Below, one piece after another: positions 41,215-51,240 of a stretch of DNA of 64,000 nt. Source of the stretch: Gammaproteobacteria bacterium (GTDB lineage Bacteria > Pseudomonadota > Gammaproteobacteria > Steroidobacterales > Woeseiaceae); contig JAHEFG010000011.1 of NCBI GenBank assembly GCA_024640305.1, forward strand, positions 1 through 64,000, in the 5' to 3' direction. Within the stretch, counting starts at the first letter, position 1. Every line of letters begins with the position of its first letter. Made by a program: the position numbers and the translations under genes. The notes under the pieces were generated by a model. It searched no databases and was not told where the DNA came from. It was given only the letters and a program-made list of their open reading frames with translations.

Positions 41215-41945
41215 ACGGCATCCCCATAACCTGGCTGAGCGCTTCGGATCCGCCGGAGGCGTTCCCCGATGTGGACGAGGCGCTGGTTGAGCCCGACGGT
41301 CTGCTCGCTGCGGGCGGAGATCTCAGTTCAGAGCGCCTGCTCATGGCGTATCGTCGCGGCATTTTTCCCTGGTATGAAGAAGGCCAGCCGATTCTCTGGT
41401 GGTCACCGAATCCGCGTTGCGTATTGCGCCCTGAGAATTTTCATATTGCAAGACGCCTGCAACGGCAAATCAGACGATCGCCGTGGACTATTTCCTTCAA
41501 CAGCTCTTTCGCAAAGGTCATTCGTGCCTGTGCTGCTGATCGCGCATCGCAAAACGCAACCTGGATAACACCGCAAATGCTGAGTGCATACGAGCGGCTG
41601 CACGATGAGGGATGGGCGCATTCGATAGAAGTCATGGACGGCAGCGAGCTGGTCGGAGGCGTTTACGGCCTGTGTATCGGTAGCGTGTTTTTCGGCGAAT
41701 CGATGTTCAGCGCTCAGGCCAATGCATCAAAAATCGCATTATTTGCCCTGACTAAGCACTTGCTGGCCAATGGCATGCCCCTCATCGATTGCCAGGTTGA
41801 ATCACCACACCTGCTAACCCTGGGAGCCACCATGATGCCCCGTACCGAGTTCGTAAAGACCCTCAACAAAGCATGCGGGCCGGCACTTATGTATCAGGAC
41901 TGGCCGTCCAAAACGACTGAAGCCGCGAAATTACTCGATAAATAG
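41211..41945 (+). CDS. aat: Leucyl/phenylalanyl-tRNA-protein transferase
   Basis: Encodes 244 residues with the family signatures [42 protein letters not shown] and GESMFS. It attaches Leu or Phe to proteins with N-terminal Arg or Lys, making them ClpS-ClpAP substrates. The GTG start overlaps the upstream stop (GTGA). clpA and clpS are encoded just downstream on the opposite strand, uniting the pathway's enzyme, adaptor and unfoldase. Confidence 0.95.
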
Positions 41946-42019
41946 CGACGTGTTGCATTGCAATGGAGCGTCCGTTTCTGCACAATTCGCGTGCCTTATC
42001 GCATAGAGACCAACAGACC

Positions 42020-42238
42020 TTGGCTAAAGAAGAAGCCTTACAGATGGAAGGAGTCGTCACTGAGACGCTCCCCAATACGACCTTTCGGGTAGAGCTCGAG
42101 AATGGTCATATTGTGACCGCGCATATTTCTGGAAAGATGCGCAAGAATTACATCCGCATACTGACCGGTGACAAGGTCACGGTCGAACTCACACCTTACG
42201 ACCTCTCGAAAGGCCGTATCGTCTACCGAGGTCGATGA
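42020..42238 (+). CDS. infA: Translation initiation factor IF-1
   Basis: Encodes exactly 72 residues, the normal IF-1 length, starting at the TTG at 42020 and reading [11 protein letters not shown]; the rest is a typical S1-like OB fold ([18 protein letters not shown]). IF-1 binds the A site of the 30S subunit during initiation. A longer frame from an ATG at 41963 would add 19 residues not present in IF-1, so the TTG is preferred. It is convergent with clpA, with a single base between the stops. Confidence 0.93.
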   Translation: MAKEEALQMEGVVTETLPNTTFRVELENGHIVTAHISGKMRKNYIRILTGDKVTVELTPYDLSKGRIVYRGR

Positions 42239-42239
42239 T

Positions 42240-44507
42240 CTAAGGCAGGTGCTCCAACTCCTTGAGCGCCGGTTCCGCATCCAGCTTCAACGTATCGTCC
42301 TTGTCGACGGTAATACGCACGTGCCCTCCGTCCGCGAGACTGCCAAATAGCAACTCCTCGGCGAGCGGCCGTTTGATGTGCTCCTGAATAATTCGCGCCA
42401 TGGGTCTCGCACCCATCTTCGGGTCGTAACCGCGCTGGGCGATCCATTCGCGTGCAGCATCATCAAGTTCGAACGTGACATTGTTGTTATCGAGTTTTGC
42501 TTCGAGCTCGACAACGAGCTTGTCGACGACACGTTTGACTGAAGCGATATCAAGCGACGCAAACTGAATGATCGAATCCAGGCGATTGCGGAATTCCGGA
42601 GAAAATGCCTTGCGAATTATCTCCATGCCATCGCTGCTGTGATCCTGCTGCGTGAATCCTATGGATGCCCGGCTCATTTCCTGGGCACCCGCATTGGTCG
42701 TCATAACAATGATGACGTTGCGGAAGTCGGCCTTACGACCGTTATTGTCGGTCAGCGTGCCATGATCCATGACCTGCAACAGCAGGTTGAAGACTTCGGG
42801 ATGTGCTTTTTCGATTTCATCGAGCAGCACTACCGCATGCGGGTTTTTGGTGACCGCTTCAGTGAGTAAGCCACCCTGATCGAAACCCACGTAACCTGGC
42901 GGCGCGCCAATAAGGCGAGATACGGCGTGCCGCTCCATGTACTCCGACATGTCGAAGCGAATAAGCTCCACACCCATGCACAGCGCAAGTTGGCGAGTCA
43001 CTTCGGTTTTACCTACACCTGTCGGACCCGCAAAAAGAAACGCGCCAATGGGCTTGTCTTCTTCACGTAGCCCCGAACGGGACATCTTGATCGCAGAACC
43101 CAAAGCTTCAATAGCCTGATCCTGACCAAATATTGTTAGCTTGAGATCGCGTTCGAGCGTACGCAAAGCATCTCTATCTGATGACGAAACACTTTTCGCA
43201 GGGATGCGCGCCATTTTCGCGACAACGTTCTCAACCATATCAACCGTTACGCGCTCGCCGCGCTCGGCTTCAGGTTGCAGACGCAGGCTGGCGCCCGCCT
43301 CGTCAATCACATCGATAGCTTTGTCCGGCAATCGCCTGTCATTGATATGGCGCATCGACAATTCCGCCGCGGCCTGCAGCGCGTCCGAATCATATTTGAT
43401 GCCGTGGTGCTCTTCGAACCTGGATTTCAGACCATTCAGAATGGCCACTGTCTCCTCGAGACTCGGTTCCGGCACGTCAACTTTCTGGAAACGGCGCGCG
43501 AGCGCATGGTCTTTCTCAAAAATTCCGCGGTATTCGGAATAGGTTGTGGATCCTATGCAGCGAATTTCGCCGTTAGCCAGTACGGGCTTTATGAGATTAC
43601 TCGCATCCATTACGCCACCAGATGCGGCACCGGCTCCTATAACAGTATGGATTTCGTCGATAAACAGAATTGCGCCAGGGTCTTCGCTGACTTCCGCGAT
43701 TACGCCCTTAAGACGCTTCTCGAAGTCTCCACGATACTTGGTGCCCGCCACTAACGTCCCCATATCGAGCGCATAAATGGTGGAATTGCGCAAAATTTCG
43801 GGGACACGTTCTTCGGTAATCATCCGCGCAAGGCCTTCGGCGAGCGCTGTCTTACCGACGCCGGCATCACCAACGTACAGCGGGTTGTTCTTACGGCGAC
43901 GGCACAAAATCTGCACGGTTCGTTCAATTTCGACTTCACGACCTATCAGCGGGTCGATCTTGCCGTCGATAGCCCGCTGATTCAGATTGGTCGCATATTG
44001 CTGCAGGGGCGACGGCTCCGACTCCGCCTCACTATCGAGCGATGACTCTTGATCATCGCTACCTGACTCACCGGGCACCTGCGGTAAACCGTGTGAAATG
44101 TAATTGATGACGTCGAGCCGCGTAACGTCCTGCAGACCCATCAAATAGACTGCCTGCGACTGCTTTTCGCTGAATATGGCAACCAGGACGTTGGTGCACG
44201 TGACCTCTTTCTTGCCACTCGATTGCACGTGAAAAACTGCGCGTTGTAATACGCGCTGAAAGCCAAGCGTGGGCTGCACGTCTGTATCGTCATCCTGCGC
44301 CAACAGGGGCGTTTGCTCCTCGACGCACTCGGTCAGTTGCCTGCGCAATTCGGGAATGTTCGCATTGCATGCTTTGAGGACTTCATAAACCTTGGGAACC
44401 TCGAGCAAGGCGAGCAACATGTGCTCGACAGTCATGAACTCATGACGTAGGTCACGAGCCTGCTGGAAGGCCTCGTTCAGGCAAAACTCGAGTTCGCTGC
44501 TTAACAT
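42240..44507 (-). CDS. clpA: ATP-dependent Clp protease ATP-binding subunit ClpA
   Basis: Encodes 755 residues: N-terminal Clp repeat domain that binds ClpS, first AAA+ module with [15 protein letters not shown], second AAA+ module with [16 protein letters not shown] and the IGL/IGF-type ClpP-binding loop near ASIGFTQQ. It unfolds substrates for the ClpP protease. It lies 18 bp downstream of clpS in the usual clpS-clpA order. Confidence 0.97.
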   Translation of the reverse strand: MLSSELEFCLNEAFQQARDLRHEFMTVEHMLLALLEVPKVYEVLKACNANIPELRRQLTECVEEQTPLLAQDDDTDVQPTLGFQRVLQRAVFHVQSSGKKEVTCTNVLVAIFSEKQSQAVYLMGLQDVTRLDVINYISHGLPQVPGESGSDDQESSLDSEAESEPSPLQQYATNLNQRAIDGKIDPLIGREVEIERTVQILCRRRKNNPLYVGDAGVGKTALAEGLARMITEERVPEILRNSTIYALDMGTLVAGTKYRGDFEKRLKGVIAEVSEDPGAILFIDEIHTVIGAGAASGGVMDASNLIKPVLANGEIRCIGSTTYSEYRGIFEKDHALARRFQKVDVPEPSLEETVAILNGLKSRFEEHHGIKYDSDALQAAAELSMRHINDRRLPDKAIDVIDEAGASLRLQPEAERGERVTVDMVENVVAKMARIPAKSVSSSDRDALRTLERDLKLTIFGQDQAIEALGSAIKMSRSGLREEDKPIGAFLFAGPTGVGKTEVTRQLALCMGVELIRFDMSEYMERHAVSRLIGAPPGYVGFDQGGLLTEAVTKNPHAVVLLDEIEKAHPEVFNLLLQVMDHGTLTDNNGRKADFRNVIIVMTTNAGAQEMSRASIGFTQQDHSSDGMEIIRKAFSPEFRNRLDSIIQFASLDIASVKRVVDKLVVELEAKLDNNNVTFELDDAAREWIAQRGYDPKMGARPMARIIQEHIKRPLAEELLFGSLADGGHVRITVDKDDTLKLDAEPALKELEHLP

Positions 44508-44525
44508 GTAGCTATCTTAACCTCT

Positions 44526-44855
44526 TCAAGACTCTTCCATTGTGCATAACAATGGATGCTGGTGCTGTTTGGCTATACCCATCACCTGGGCCACTTTGGT
44601 CTCCGCGATTTCGAAATTGAACACACCGCAGACTCCCTTACCTTTCGTATGTACCTCTAACATGACCTGCGTTGCGCGAGTACGTTCCATTCCGAAAACA
44701 GATTCAAGTATATCGACAACGAATTCCATCGGCGTGAAGTCATCGTTAATCAGCACTACGCGGTATAACGGAGGCCGTTTTACTCTTGGGCGCGCCTCTT
44801 CAACTGCAAGGTCGTAGCCATCAGCGCGTTCTTTGTCAGGTCTGTTCTCGCTCAT
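44526..44855 (-). CDS. clpS: ATP-dependent Clp protease adaptor ClpS
   Basis: Encodes 109 residues with the core PPLYRVVLINDDFTPMEFV, in which the N-degron pocket residues Asn-Asp-Asp lie, and VHTKGKGVCGVF. It delivers N-degron substrates to ClpA. The first gene of the clpS-clpA pair. Confidence 0.95.
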   Translation of the reverse strand: MSENRPDKERADGYDLAVEEARPRVKRPPLYRVVLINDDFTPMEFVVDILESVFGMERTRATQVMLEVHTKGKGVCGVFNFEIAETKVAQVMGIAKQHQHPLLCTMEES

Positions 44856-44889
44856 CGGTCCTATTTCAATCTCTTTTTATGCTGGCATA

Positions 44890-45075
44890 TGTCACTAAAT
44901 TGACCCTGCCCGGTTACTGGCGGGTTATTATATATGGGCTCGCGATGTCGATCTCCAAGTCTGATCCACGAGTTTTTTGCAGATCTCGGAAATCGATTCA
45001 CCCGCAAGTGATCGATTAGCCGGGAAATAAGGGCCTATATCCTTGCAAAATATAGGTTTTTTGCCCTTTCGGGCT
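44890..45075 (+). ncRNA. Candidate structured RNA with terminator upstream of gspC
   Basis: A plus-strand stretch without a gene shows a possible promoter (TTGACC at about 44899, TATTAT near 44925, with a long spacer), a 10-bp hairpin AATCGAT(T)CAC / GTGATCGATT at 44991-45017 and, 17 bases later, a rho-independent terminator. It could be a small RNA, or a leader of the gspC operon with premature termination. No homology can be tested here. Confidence 0.4.
45034..45062 (+). terminator. Rho-independent terminator between clpS and gspC
   Basis: CCTATAT, a 9-base loop, ATATAGG and six T residues on the plus strand. No upstream plus-strand protein gene is seen, so it either ends a small RNA or acts within the gspC leader. 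A second small hairpin GCCC-TTTC-GGGC follows at 45063-45074. Confidence 0.8.
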
Positions 45076-45105
45076 TGTTTGCAGCTGTCGTCAACCCGTA
45101 TCATC
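45075..45105 (+). promoter_or_regulatory. Possible sigma-70 promoter of the gspC operon
   Basis: TTGTTT at about 45075 and TATCAT at about 45099 are separated by 18 bases, roughly 60 bp before the gspC start. It lies downstream of the terminator, so it would make gspC independent of transcription from upstream. Confidence 0.35.
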
Positions 45106-45160
45106 TTGGCGCTGCGTTTATAGCTACATCGAGGTTAATAAAAGAAGTCCCCCTTTAATT

Positions 45161-46099
45161 ATGACGAGCGAAGCAAAATGGTCCGATTTCGCAAGCATGG
45201 ACAGCGCGAAGACACTCGCTGCTGTCAATCGCTTCTTGCCGGCATGGGTTAGCCTGCTGCTCGTTGTCGTCATCGCCTGGCAGCTGGCTCGAATTATATG
45301 GATGCTGGTGCCGGGCCCGGCGGCCGGCGACACTATCCAGGCGCCACCTCAGTCGATCTCACTGCAAAACACGGGGGCCGACTCGGCCAACGCCCAGGAT
45401 ATTGCCAACGCCCATATCTTCGGTATTGCCGACAGCGAATCTGAGATGGCGCTGCAACCTGTTGTCGATGAAACAGACAACCTTGCTGACACGCGCCTGT
45501 CCAATTTATCTCTCAAGGGCACAATCGCTTCTTCACCAGCCGAAATGGCTGTCGCCATCATCGCTGACGGCGCCAATGAAGAAAAAGTCTATACGATCGG
45601 CCAGTCAGTCACTTCCGGAGCAACACTGCATGCAGTGTATGCAGACCGCGTCGTCCTCAACGAAAACGGTGTACTTACGAATCTCAAATTGCCGAAAGAC
45701 TTTCCGAAGAGCGCGACAACGGTCACCAGGCGTGCCCCCGTAACACGCAACAGAGCCAGCGCAGATACACAAAGCATCCAGTCTGTTGTCGCCAAAAACG
45801 TCTCGCGGCTGGCCGATGTTATTCGTCCGACGCCGTATTTCGTCAATGGCGAGCAGCAGGGCTATCGAGTGTACCCGGGCCGCAATCGCGAACAATTTGC
45901 ATCACTCGGCTTGCGCCCGGGCGACTTGATCAAAGACATCGATGGTCAGGCGTTATCTGACCCGTCGCAGGCAATGAAGATTTTTCAGTCAATGGACAGC
46001 GCAGATCAGGTGTCTGTCACCGTTGAACGCAATGGACAACCGCAAGTCCTTGTACTCAGCACCAGTCAACTCGACCTTGGGGACGAGACAGAAGAATGA
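45161..46099 (+). CDS. gspC: Type II secretion inner-membrane protein GspC
   Basis: Encodes 312 residues: a short cytosolic N-terminus, one membrane segment (about residues 28-47), a periplasmic HR domain (LSNLSLKGTIASS) and a C-terminal PDZ domain (SLGLRPGDLIKDIDGQ). GspC connects the inner-membrane platform to the secretin GspD. Overlaps gspD by four bases (ATGA). Confidence 0.9.
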   Translation: MTSEAKWSDFASMDSAKTLAAVNRFLPAWVSLLLVVVIAWQLARIIWMLVPGPAAGDTIQAPPQSISLQNTGADSANAQDIANAHIFGIADSESEMALQPVVDETDNLADTRLSNLSLKGTIASSPAEMAVAIIADGANEEKVYTIGQSVTSGATLHAVYADRVVLNENGVLTNLKLPKDFPKSATTVTRRAPVTRNRASADTQSIQSVVAKNVSRLADVIRPTPYFVNGEQQGYRVYPGRNREQFASLGLRPGDLIKDIDGQALSDPSQAMKIFQSMDSADQVSVTVERNGQPQVLVLSTSQLDLGDETEE

Positions 46100-48063
46100 A
46101 TAACAAGCTAGCCACATTATCGAGAGCTCGGCTAATCGTCGCGCTTACTGTCTGCAGCCTACTTGCCCTGCCGTCTGCATGGAGCCAACAGGCTACAGTT
46201 ACGCCCAACTATAAAGAAGCTGACATCCGTCAGATCGTCGAGGCAGTCGGTGAAGTAACGCAAAAAAACTTCATCATTGACCCACGTGTCAATGCCAAAG
46301 TGACGATGTTGTCATCGACACCGATGACGCCGGACGCGTTTTACGAGGCGTTTCTTTCGATCTTGCAGGTGCATGGTTACATCGCCGTAACCTCGGGCGA
46401 CCTCATCAAAATTGTGCCTGACGCAACTGCGCGGCAATACGCCGGCCCGCTTGGCACATTGAGTACTGCCGGTGCGGACGACATCGTTACACAGGTTGTT
46501 CAAGTCAATAATGTCGGCGCGGCGCAACTCGTACCGATTTTGCGGCCACTGATTCCACAGTACGGACACCTTGCTGCCCACCCCGGTTCGAACATGCTCA
46601 TTATTTCGGATCGTGCGGCCAATGTGACTCGAATGATTACGATAGTCCGCCGCATCGATCAGTCCAGCGACGAGGACATCGAGGTAGTGCGGCTCGCGCA
46701 TGCATCGGCTGCAGAGATTGTTCGAATCCTCACAACTCTCGCGCAACAGCCGCGCGCTGATGGCGTGCCGGTTACAACCAGCCTCGTATCCGATGCTCGT
46801 ACAAACAGCGTCCTTATCGGCGGAGACAAAACCGAGAGGCTCCGGCTGCGTGCACTGATCGCGCACCTGGACACGCCGCTTGAAGACGGAGGCGATACGC
46901 AGGTTCGCTACCTGCGTTATTCGGATGCGGAGGAGCTCTCCACAAAACTGCAGACGCATTTTTCGGCTCAATTACAGGCAACTAGCGGGCAGGCAGCGGG
47001 TGGCGGGGCTGCTGAGATGAGTCAGGTAAGCGTTTGGGCCGATACACAAACGAATGCGCTAATCGTAAACGCGCCGCCAAAAATGATGCGATCGTTGATG
47101 CAGATCGTCGACAAACTCGACATCCGGCGTGCACAAGTGCTGGTTGAGGCAATCATCGTCGAAGTCATCGCGGATAAAACGTCGGAGCTCGGCGTAACCT
47201 GGGCTATTGGTGATTCAGGCTCAAATACTCCGGTTGGTGTCACCAATTTTCCTGACTTCGGGCCGGGTATCGTGCAACTTGGTGCAGTCGCTGGCAGTGG
47301 TGGCCAGGTAGATCCAACGTCGCTGATCGGCGAGGGGTTCACGATGGGCCTCGGACGCATCAATGACTCCGGCGTCAGTTTTGGCGCGATCGTTCGAGCA
47401 CTAAATGGCGATGCCGACACGAACATTATTTCAACACCCTCCATCGTTACCACGGACAACGAAGAAGCAACACTCAACGTCGGTCAGGAAGTGCCGTTTG
47501 TCACGGGCTCATATTCGAATACCGGAAATGCCGGTGGCAGTGTTAATCCGTTTCAAACCATTCAGCGTCAGCAAATCGGTGTGAAACTCGCCATTACGCC
47601 GCAAATCAATGAAGGCAATTCGCTGCTGCTCAATATTTCGCAGGAAATCTCGAACATTGCGCAATCCGCGGCCGGTGCAGTCGACCTGATCACCAATCAG
47701 CGCATTATCGAGACAACTGTTATTGTCGACGACGGCGAAATTCTGGTTCTGGGCGGCCTGCTTGAGGATGTTTTGCGCGAAAGTGACCAGCGCGTGCCGG
47801 TGCTCGGGCGAATCCCAATACTCGGAAACCTGTTCCGCAGCCGCAAGACTGACAAAGTCAAAACGAACCTGCTCGTCTTTCTTCGCGCCAAGATTCTTCG
47901 TGACGCATCGCAAACATCGTTCGAGACCAACGCAAAGTACAACCAGATTCGCGACGTCCTGGAAGGCAATCAGGGCTCCGGAGTAGCGTTGATGCCAAGG
48001 CAGGACAGACCTACCCTGCCGCCACTTGAGGGCGAAGAGCAGTCGAACCAAGATGACGAATAA
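46096..48063 (+). CDS. gspD: Type II secretion secretin GspD
   Basis: Encodes 655 residues with a signal peptide ending near AWSQQ, N0 to N3 periplasmic domains (N0 motif [15 protein letters not shown]) and the C-terminal secretin domain with VPFVTGSYS and the conserved GGLLEDV. It forms the outer-membrane channel. Its C-terminal tail is proline-poor and acidic ([10 protein letters not shown]). It overlaps gspE by 11 bases. Confidence 0.95.
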   Translation: MNNKLATLSRARLIVALTVCSLLALPSAWSQQATVTPNYKEADIRQIVEAVGEVTQKNFIIDPRVNAKVTMLSSTPMTPDAFYEAFLSILQVHGYIAVTSGDLIKIVPDATARQYAGPLGTLSTAGADDIVTQVVQVNNVGAAQLVPILRPLIPQYGHLAAHPGSNMLIISDRAANVTRMITIVRRIDQSSDEDIEVVRLAHASAAEIVRILTTLAQQPRADGVPVTTSLVSDARTNSVLIGGDKTERLRLRALIAHLDTPLEDGGDTQVRYLRYSDAEELSTKLQTHFSAQLQATSGQAAGGGAAEMSQVSVWADTQTNALIVNAPPKMMRSLMQIVDKLDIRRAQVLVEAIIVEVIADKTSELGVTWAIGDSGSNTPVGVTNFPDFGPGIVQLGAVAGSGGQVDPTSLIGEGFTMGLGRINDSGVSFGAIVRALNGDADTNIISTPSIVTTDNEEATLNVGQEVPFVTGSYSNTGNAGGSVNPFQTIQRQQIGVKLAITPQINEGNSLLLNISQEISNIAQSAAGAVDLITNQRIIETTVIVDDGEILVLGGLLEDVLRESDQRVPVLGRIPILGNLFRSRKTDKVKTNLLVFLRAKILRDASQTSFETNAKYNQIRDVLEGNQGSGVALMPRQDRPTLPPLEGEEQSNQDDE

Positions 48064-49537
48064 CGATCAAGCTGTGACCGGCCGCGCACTACCGTTCTCT
48101 TTCGCCAAACGTCACGGTGTTTTAATTCGCGAAGTTACAGGAGAGACTGCCGACGCCGTCTATCGCCCCGGCGTATCACCCCTGAGTCTTGCAGAGGCAC
48201 GGCGCTTTGCCGGTATCCCGCTGAACCTCTCACGAGTATCGGCTGAAGCCTTCGATGCGCTGCTGCAGGAGTCTTACGAGCAAGGTAGTAACAAGGCCAT
48301 GCACATGGTCGATGGGCTGGACGATGAGTTGGATCTGACACAGGTCGCCCAGGAGTTGCAGGGACCATCAGACCTTCTCGAGAGTGACGATGACGCGCCA
48401 ATTATTCGATTCATCAACGCGGTACTGACCGAGGCCGTCAAGGACAATGCTTCAGACGTTCATATAGAACCCTACGAGAATCGACTCGGTGTTCGTTTCC
48501 GAATTGACGGCGTGCTGCGTGAGGTTCTCGAAACCCGGCGTGCACTTGCCCCTCTGGTTGTGTCCCGTATCAAGGTCATGTCCAAGCTCGACATCGCAGA
48601 AAAACGCCTGCCCCAGGACGGCCGCATTTCCCTGCGCATCGCAGGACGAGCAGTTGACGTGCGTGTATCGACCATGCCATCAGGCCATGGCGAACGAGTT
48701 GTGTTGCGGCTCCTGGATAAGCAAGCCGGTCGACTGGAGCTGACGTCTCTCGGCATGGACGCTGATAGCCAGGCAACAATGGACAACCTCATCCACAAAC
48801 CGCACGGCATTATTCTCGTTACAGGTCCGACAGGCTCTGGTAAGACGACGACGTTGTACGCTGCGCTCGAGCGCATTAACGACAACACGCGCAATATCAT
48901 GACTGTTGAAGATCCGATTGAGTATTTTATCGACGGCATTGGACAAACGCAGGTCAACACGAAAGTCGAAATGACTTTCGCGCGTGGCCTGCGGGCGATT
49001 CTGCGGCAGGATCCTGATGTAGTGATGGTCGGTGAGATTCGAGACCTTGAAACCGCTGAAATTGCGGTGCAAGCAAGTTTGACCGGACACCTCGTGCTAT
49101 CGACGCTGCACACCAATACTGCTTCTGGTGCCGTTACCCGGCTCCGGGATATGGGTGTCGAACCCTTCCTGTTGTCGTCGAGTCTTATCGGCGTGCTTGC
49201 ACAGCGTCTCGTACGTGTGCTCGATGACAAGACCAAAGTGCCACACACAGCGACTGAGTACGAATGCAATATATTGAATGTCGACCCCGCAAACCCGCCA
49301 ACCTTGTATCACCCCGGGGAAGGAACGAATGGCGGCTTCGTCGGACGTACCGGTATTTACGAACTCATTGCCGTCGATGACGAAATGCGTGCAATGATTC
49401 ACAACGGTGTGAGTGAACAGGATCTCGATCGCCATGCCAGAAAATCTGGCCCGAGCATTCGCGCCGACGGCCGTCGCAAAGTTCTCGAAGGAATTACAAC
49501 GCTGGAAGAGTTACTGCGCGTAACTCGAGAGGACTAG
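48053..49537 (+). CDS. gspE: Type II secretion ATPase GspE
   Basis: Encodes 494 residues: N-terminal domains, then the ATPase core with Walker [10 protein letters not shown], Asp box [14 protein letters not shown], His box [14 protein letters not shown] and GRTGIYEL. It powers pseudopilus assembly. The four-cysteine zinc motif found in typical GspE between the His box and GIYE is missing; only one Cys remains in YECNILN. The ATG at 48053 lies inside the end of gspD. This loss may make the protein resemble a PilB/GspE2 variant, yet context is T2SS. Confidence 0.93.
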   Translation: MTNNDQAVTGRALPFSFAKRHGVLIREVTGETADAVYRPGVSPLSLAEARRFAGIPLNLSRVSAEAFDALLQESYEQGSNKAMHMVDGLDDELDLTQVAQELQGPSDLLESDDDAPIIRFINAVLTEAVKDNASDVHIEPYENRLGVRFRIDGVLREVLETRRALAPLVVSRIKVMSKLDIAEKRLPQDGRISLRIAGRAVDVRVSTMPSGHGERVVLRLLDKQAGRLELTSLGMDADSQATMDNLIHKPHGIILVTGPTGSGKTTTLYAALERINDNTRNIMTVEDPIEYFIDGIGQTQVNTKVEMTFARGLRAILRQDPDVVMVGEIRDLETAEIAVQASLTGHLVLSTLHTNTASGAVTRLRDMGVEPFLLSSSLIGVLAQRLVRVLDDKTKVPHTATEYECNILNVDPANPPTLYHPGEGTNGGFVGRTGIYELIAVDDEMRAMIHNGVSEQDLDRHARKSGPSIRADGRRKVLEGITTLEELLRVTRED

Positions 49538-49546
49538 CGCAGCAGC

Positions 49547-50761
49547 ATGGGTGCTTACGAATACGTTGCACTGGATAAAGCCGGCAAAGAGTCCAAAGGA
49601 CTTATTGAGGGTGATACGCCCAGACATGTCCGGCAGGTTCTTCGTGAACGTCACCTGCTGCCCGTGCAGGTCACTGAAGTTGCTAAAAAGGAAGCTCGTC
49701 GACAGCGCAGTTTCTCCTTGCGCAGTGGCATATCATCGGGCGAACTTGCACTGATTACACGCCAGCTGGCATCGCTGTCACAATCAGGTTTGCCGCTTGA
49801 AGAAGCCTTGCTCGCCGTCGGCCAGCAAAATGACCAGCCCCGCACGAAAAGCATCTTGCTCGGTGTGCGCTCCAAGGTAATGGAAGGACACTCTCTCGCG
49901 GACGGATTCGGAGAGTTCCCACAGGCGTTTCCCGAGTTGTATCGGGCCACAGTTGCCGCCGGTGAGCAATCAGGTCACCTGGACATTGTGCTTGAGCGAC
50001 TTGCCGAATATACAGAAGCGCGGCAGACCCTGCGGCAGACCGTTACAAACGCGTTGATCTACCCCATTGTCCTGGTGGTAATGGCGGTCGCAATTATCAG
50101 CTTCATGCTCGCCTCAGTCGTGCCGAAGATTGTCGGGGTTTTCGAAAATACGGGCGGCGAACTACCGGGTCTGACCCGCGGACTCATAGCCAGCAGCGAC
50201 TTTCTGCGCAATCACTGGCTATTGTTGATTATCGGTATTGGTGCACTTGTCTATGCCATATGGCGGCTGCTGCAACAAGACGGTCCGAAACGTCGCTATC
50301 ATCAGTTTTTGTTGAGGATGCCAATTGCCGGCAAGCTGACTCGCGGCATCAACACAGCCCGGTTCACGCGTACCTTGAGTATCCTAGCCGGTAGCGGTGT
50401 GCCTATTCTTGACTCGCTGAAGATCGCGGCGGAAGTAGTCGAAAACCTGCCTATGCGTGATGCGGTCAACGATGCGGCCTTGCGTGTTCGCGAGGGAGCC
50501 TCGATTAGCGGCTCGCTCGCCGAAAGCAAATTATTTCCGCCGATGATGATTCACCTGATCTCAAGTGGCGAAGCTGGCGGACGCCTTGAAGAAATGCTTT
50601 CCCGGGCTGCAAGTAACCAGGAAAGAGAGGTAAATGGCCTCATCGCAACGCTTCTCGGCATCCTGCAACCTTTGCTGATTGTGGCCATGGGCGGCGTCGT
50701 AATGACCATCGTGCTGGCCATTCTCCTGCCTATCTTTGAGATCAATAATCTGATCCGTTAA
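49547..50761 (+). CDS. gspF: Type II secretion inner-membrane platform protein GspF
   Basis: Encodes 404 residues with the GspF/PilC duplication: two cytosolic domains, each with SGLPLEEAL- and GSGVPILDSL-type segments, and three membrane segments (around residues 175, 220 and 375). It anchors the ATPase to the pseudopilus. The gsp genes stop here; gspG-M are not in the next 13 kb. Confidence 0.95.
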   Translation: MGAYEYVALDKAGKESKGLIEGDTPRHVRQVLRERHLLPVQVTEVAKKEARRQRSFSLRSGISSGELALITRQLASLSQSGLPLEEALLAVGQQNDQPRTKSILLGVRSKVMEGHSLADGFGEFPQAFPELYRATVAAGEQSGHLDIVLERLAEYTEARQTLRQTVTNALIYPIVLVVMAVAIISFMLASVVPKIVGVFENTGGELPGLTRGLIASSDFLRNHWLLLIIGIGALVYAIWRLLQQDGPKRRYHQFLLRMPIAGKLTRGINTARFTRTLSILAGSGVPILDSLKIAAEVVENLPMRDAVNDAALRVREGASISGSLAESKLFPPMMIHLISSGEAGGRLEEMLSRAASNQEREVNGLIATLLGILQPLLIVAMGGVVMTIVLAILLPIFEINNLIR

Positions 50762-50905
50762 GCGGTTGACCCAACCCCCGGCAAATCACCTTTCACGAAA
50801 GCAAGAACTATGATCTTGCAGCCCGTTTTCTTTCACGGTATATAGTCAGTGTATAGCTACATGGCCTGTTTTCTGTTGATCTGATTATTGCGCGAGGAAA
50901 TAGCA

Positions 50906-51211
50906 ATGAACGGTGAAATTATTGACGACCTGGATGATGTCGCGGATAACATCGATCTTGATGACGATCTCGATGACGACCTCGATGACGACCTCGATGA
51001 CGATCTCGATGACGATGCTGACGACAACGTTGGTGATATCTCGGTCGAGATCAACGTCGAAGAGCTTGTTGCGAAAATCGAATCCGGTGACGGTGATGAC
51101 GCGGCAAAAAGGAAAGAAATTCACCGTCGTCTGGAAGAGATAAACGAGCGGCGTAGAGAACATGAAGAATTAGACAGTACGTTTAATTTTAATCTCGATG
51201 ACGATCTGTAG
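50906..51211 (+). CDS. Small, highly acidic repeat protein
   Basis: Encodes 101 residues from an ATG with AGGAAATAGCA ahead. Residues about 16-40 are LDDD repeats, coded by four imperfect 12-bp units, giving an extremely negative segment; the middle (VEELVAKIESGDGDDAAKRKE) and the charged KRKEIHRRLEEINERRREHEELD region suggest a helical end. The C-terminal part resembles PA3496-type envelope proteins weakly, but I do not claim the family. It sits after gspF, possibly as a separate gene. Metal or polycation binding is conceivable. Confidence 0.7.
   Translation: MNGEIIDDLDDVADNIDLDDDLDDDLDDDLDDDLDDDADDNVGDISVEINVEELVAKIESGDGDDAAKRKEIHRRLEEINERRREHEELDSTFNFNLDDDL
50957..51018 (+). repeat. 12-bp tandem repeat (LDDD codons)
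   Basis: Four to five imperfect copies of CTCGATGACGAC-type 12-mers, coding LDDD. The unit length is a multiple of three, so copy-number changes would keep the frame. Confidence 0.85.
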
Positions 51212-51219
51212 TTTCTGTC

Positions 51220-51240
51220 GCGGCTAAAGCCGCTATTGTT
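51220..51240. terminator. Possible weak bidirectional terminator
   Basis: GCGGCT-AA-AGCCGC hairpin followed by a T-rich TATTGTT, between the acidic gene's stop and the dnaE2 stop. Weak T-run. Confidence 0.35.

Noticed and set aside
44786-45019. 77-codon plus-strand frame across the clpS start
   Set aside because: Antisense to clpS with no ribosome binding site; the region is better explained as RNA structure and promoters.
50957-51018. CRISPR array
   Set aside because: Units of 12 bp without spacers; they encode LDDD within a gene. No CRISPR-like array was seen elsewhere.
50885-51163. 92-codon minus-strand frame with repeated VIEIVIEVV
   Set aside because: It is the antisense shadow of the LDDD repeat coding region.
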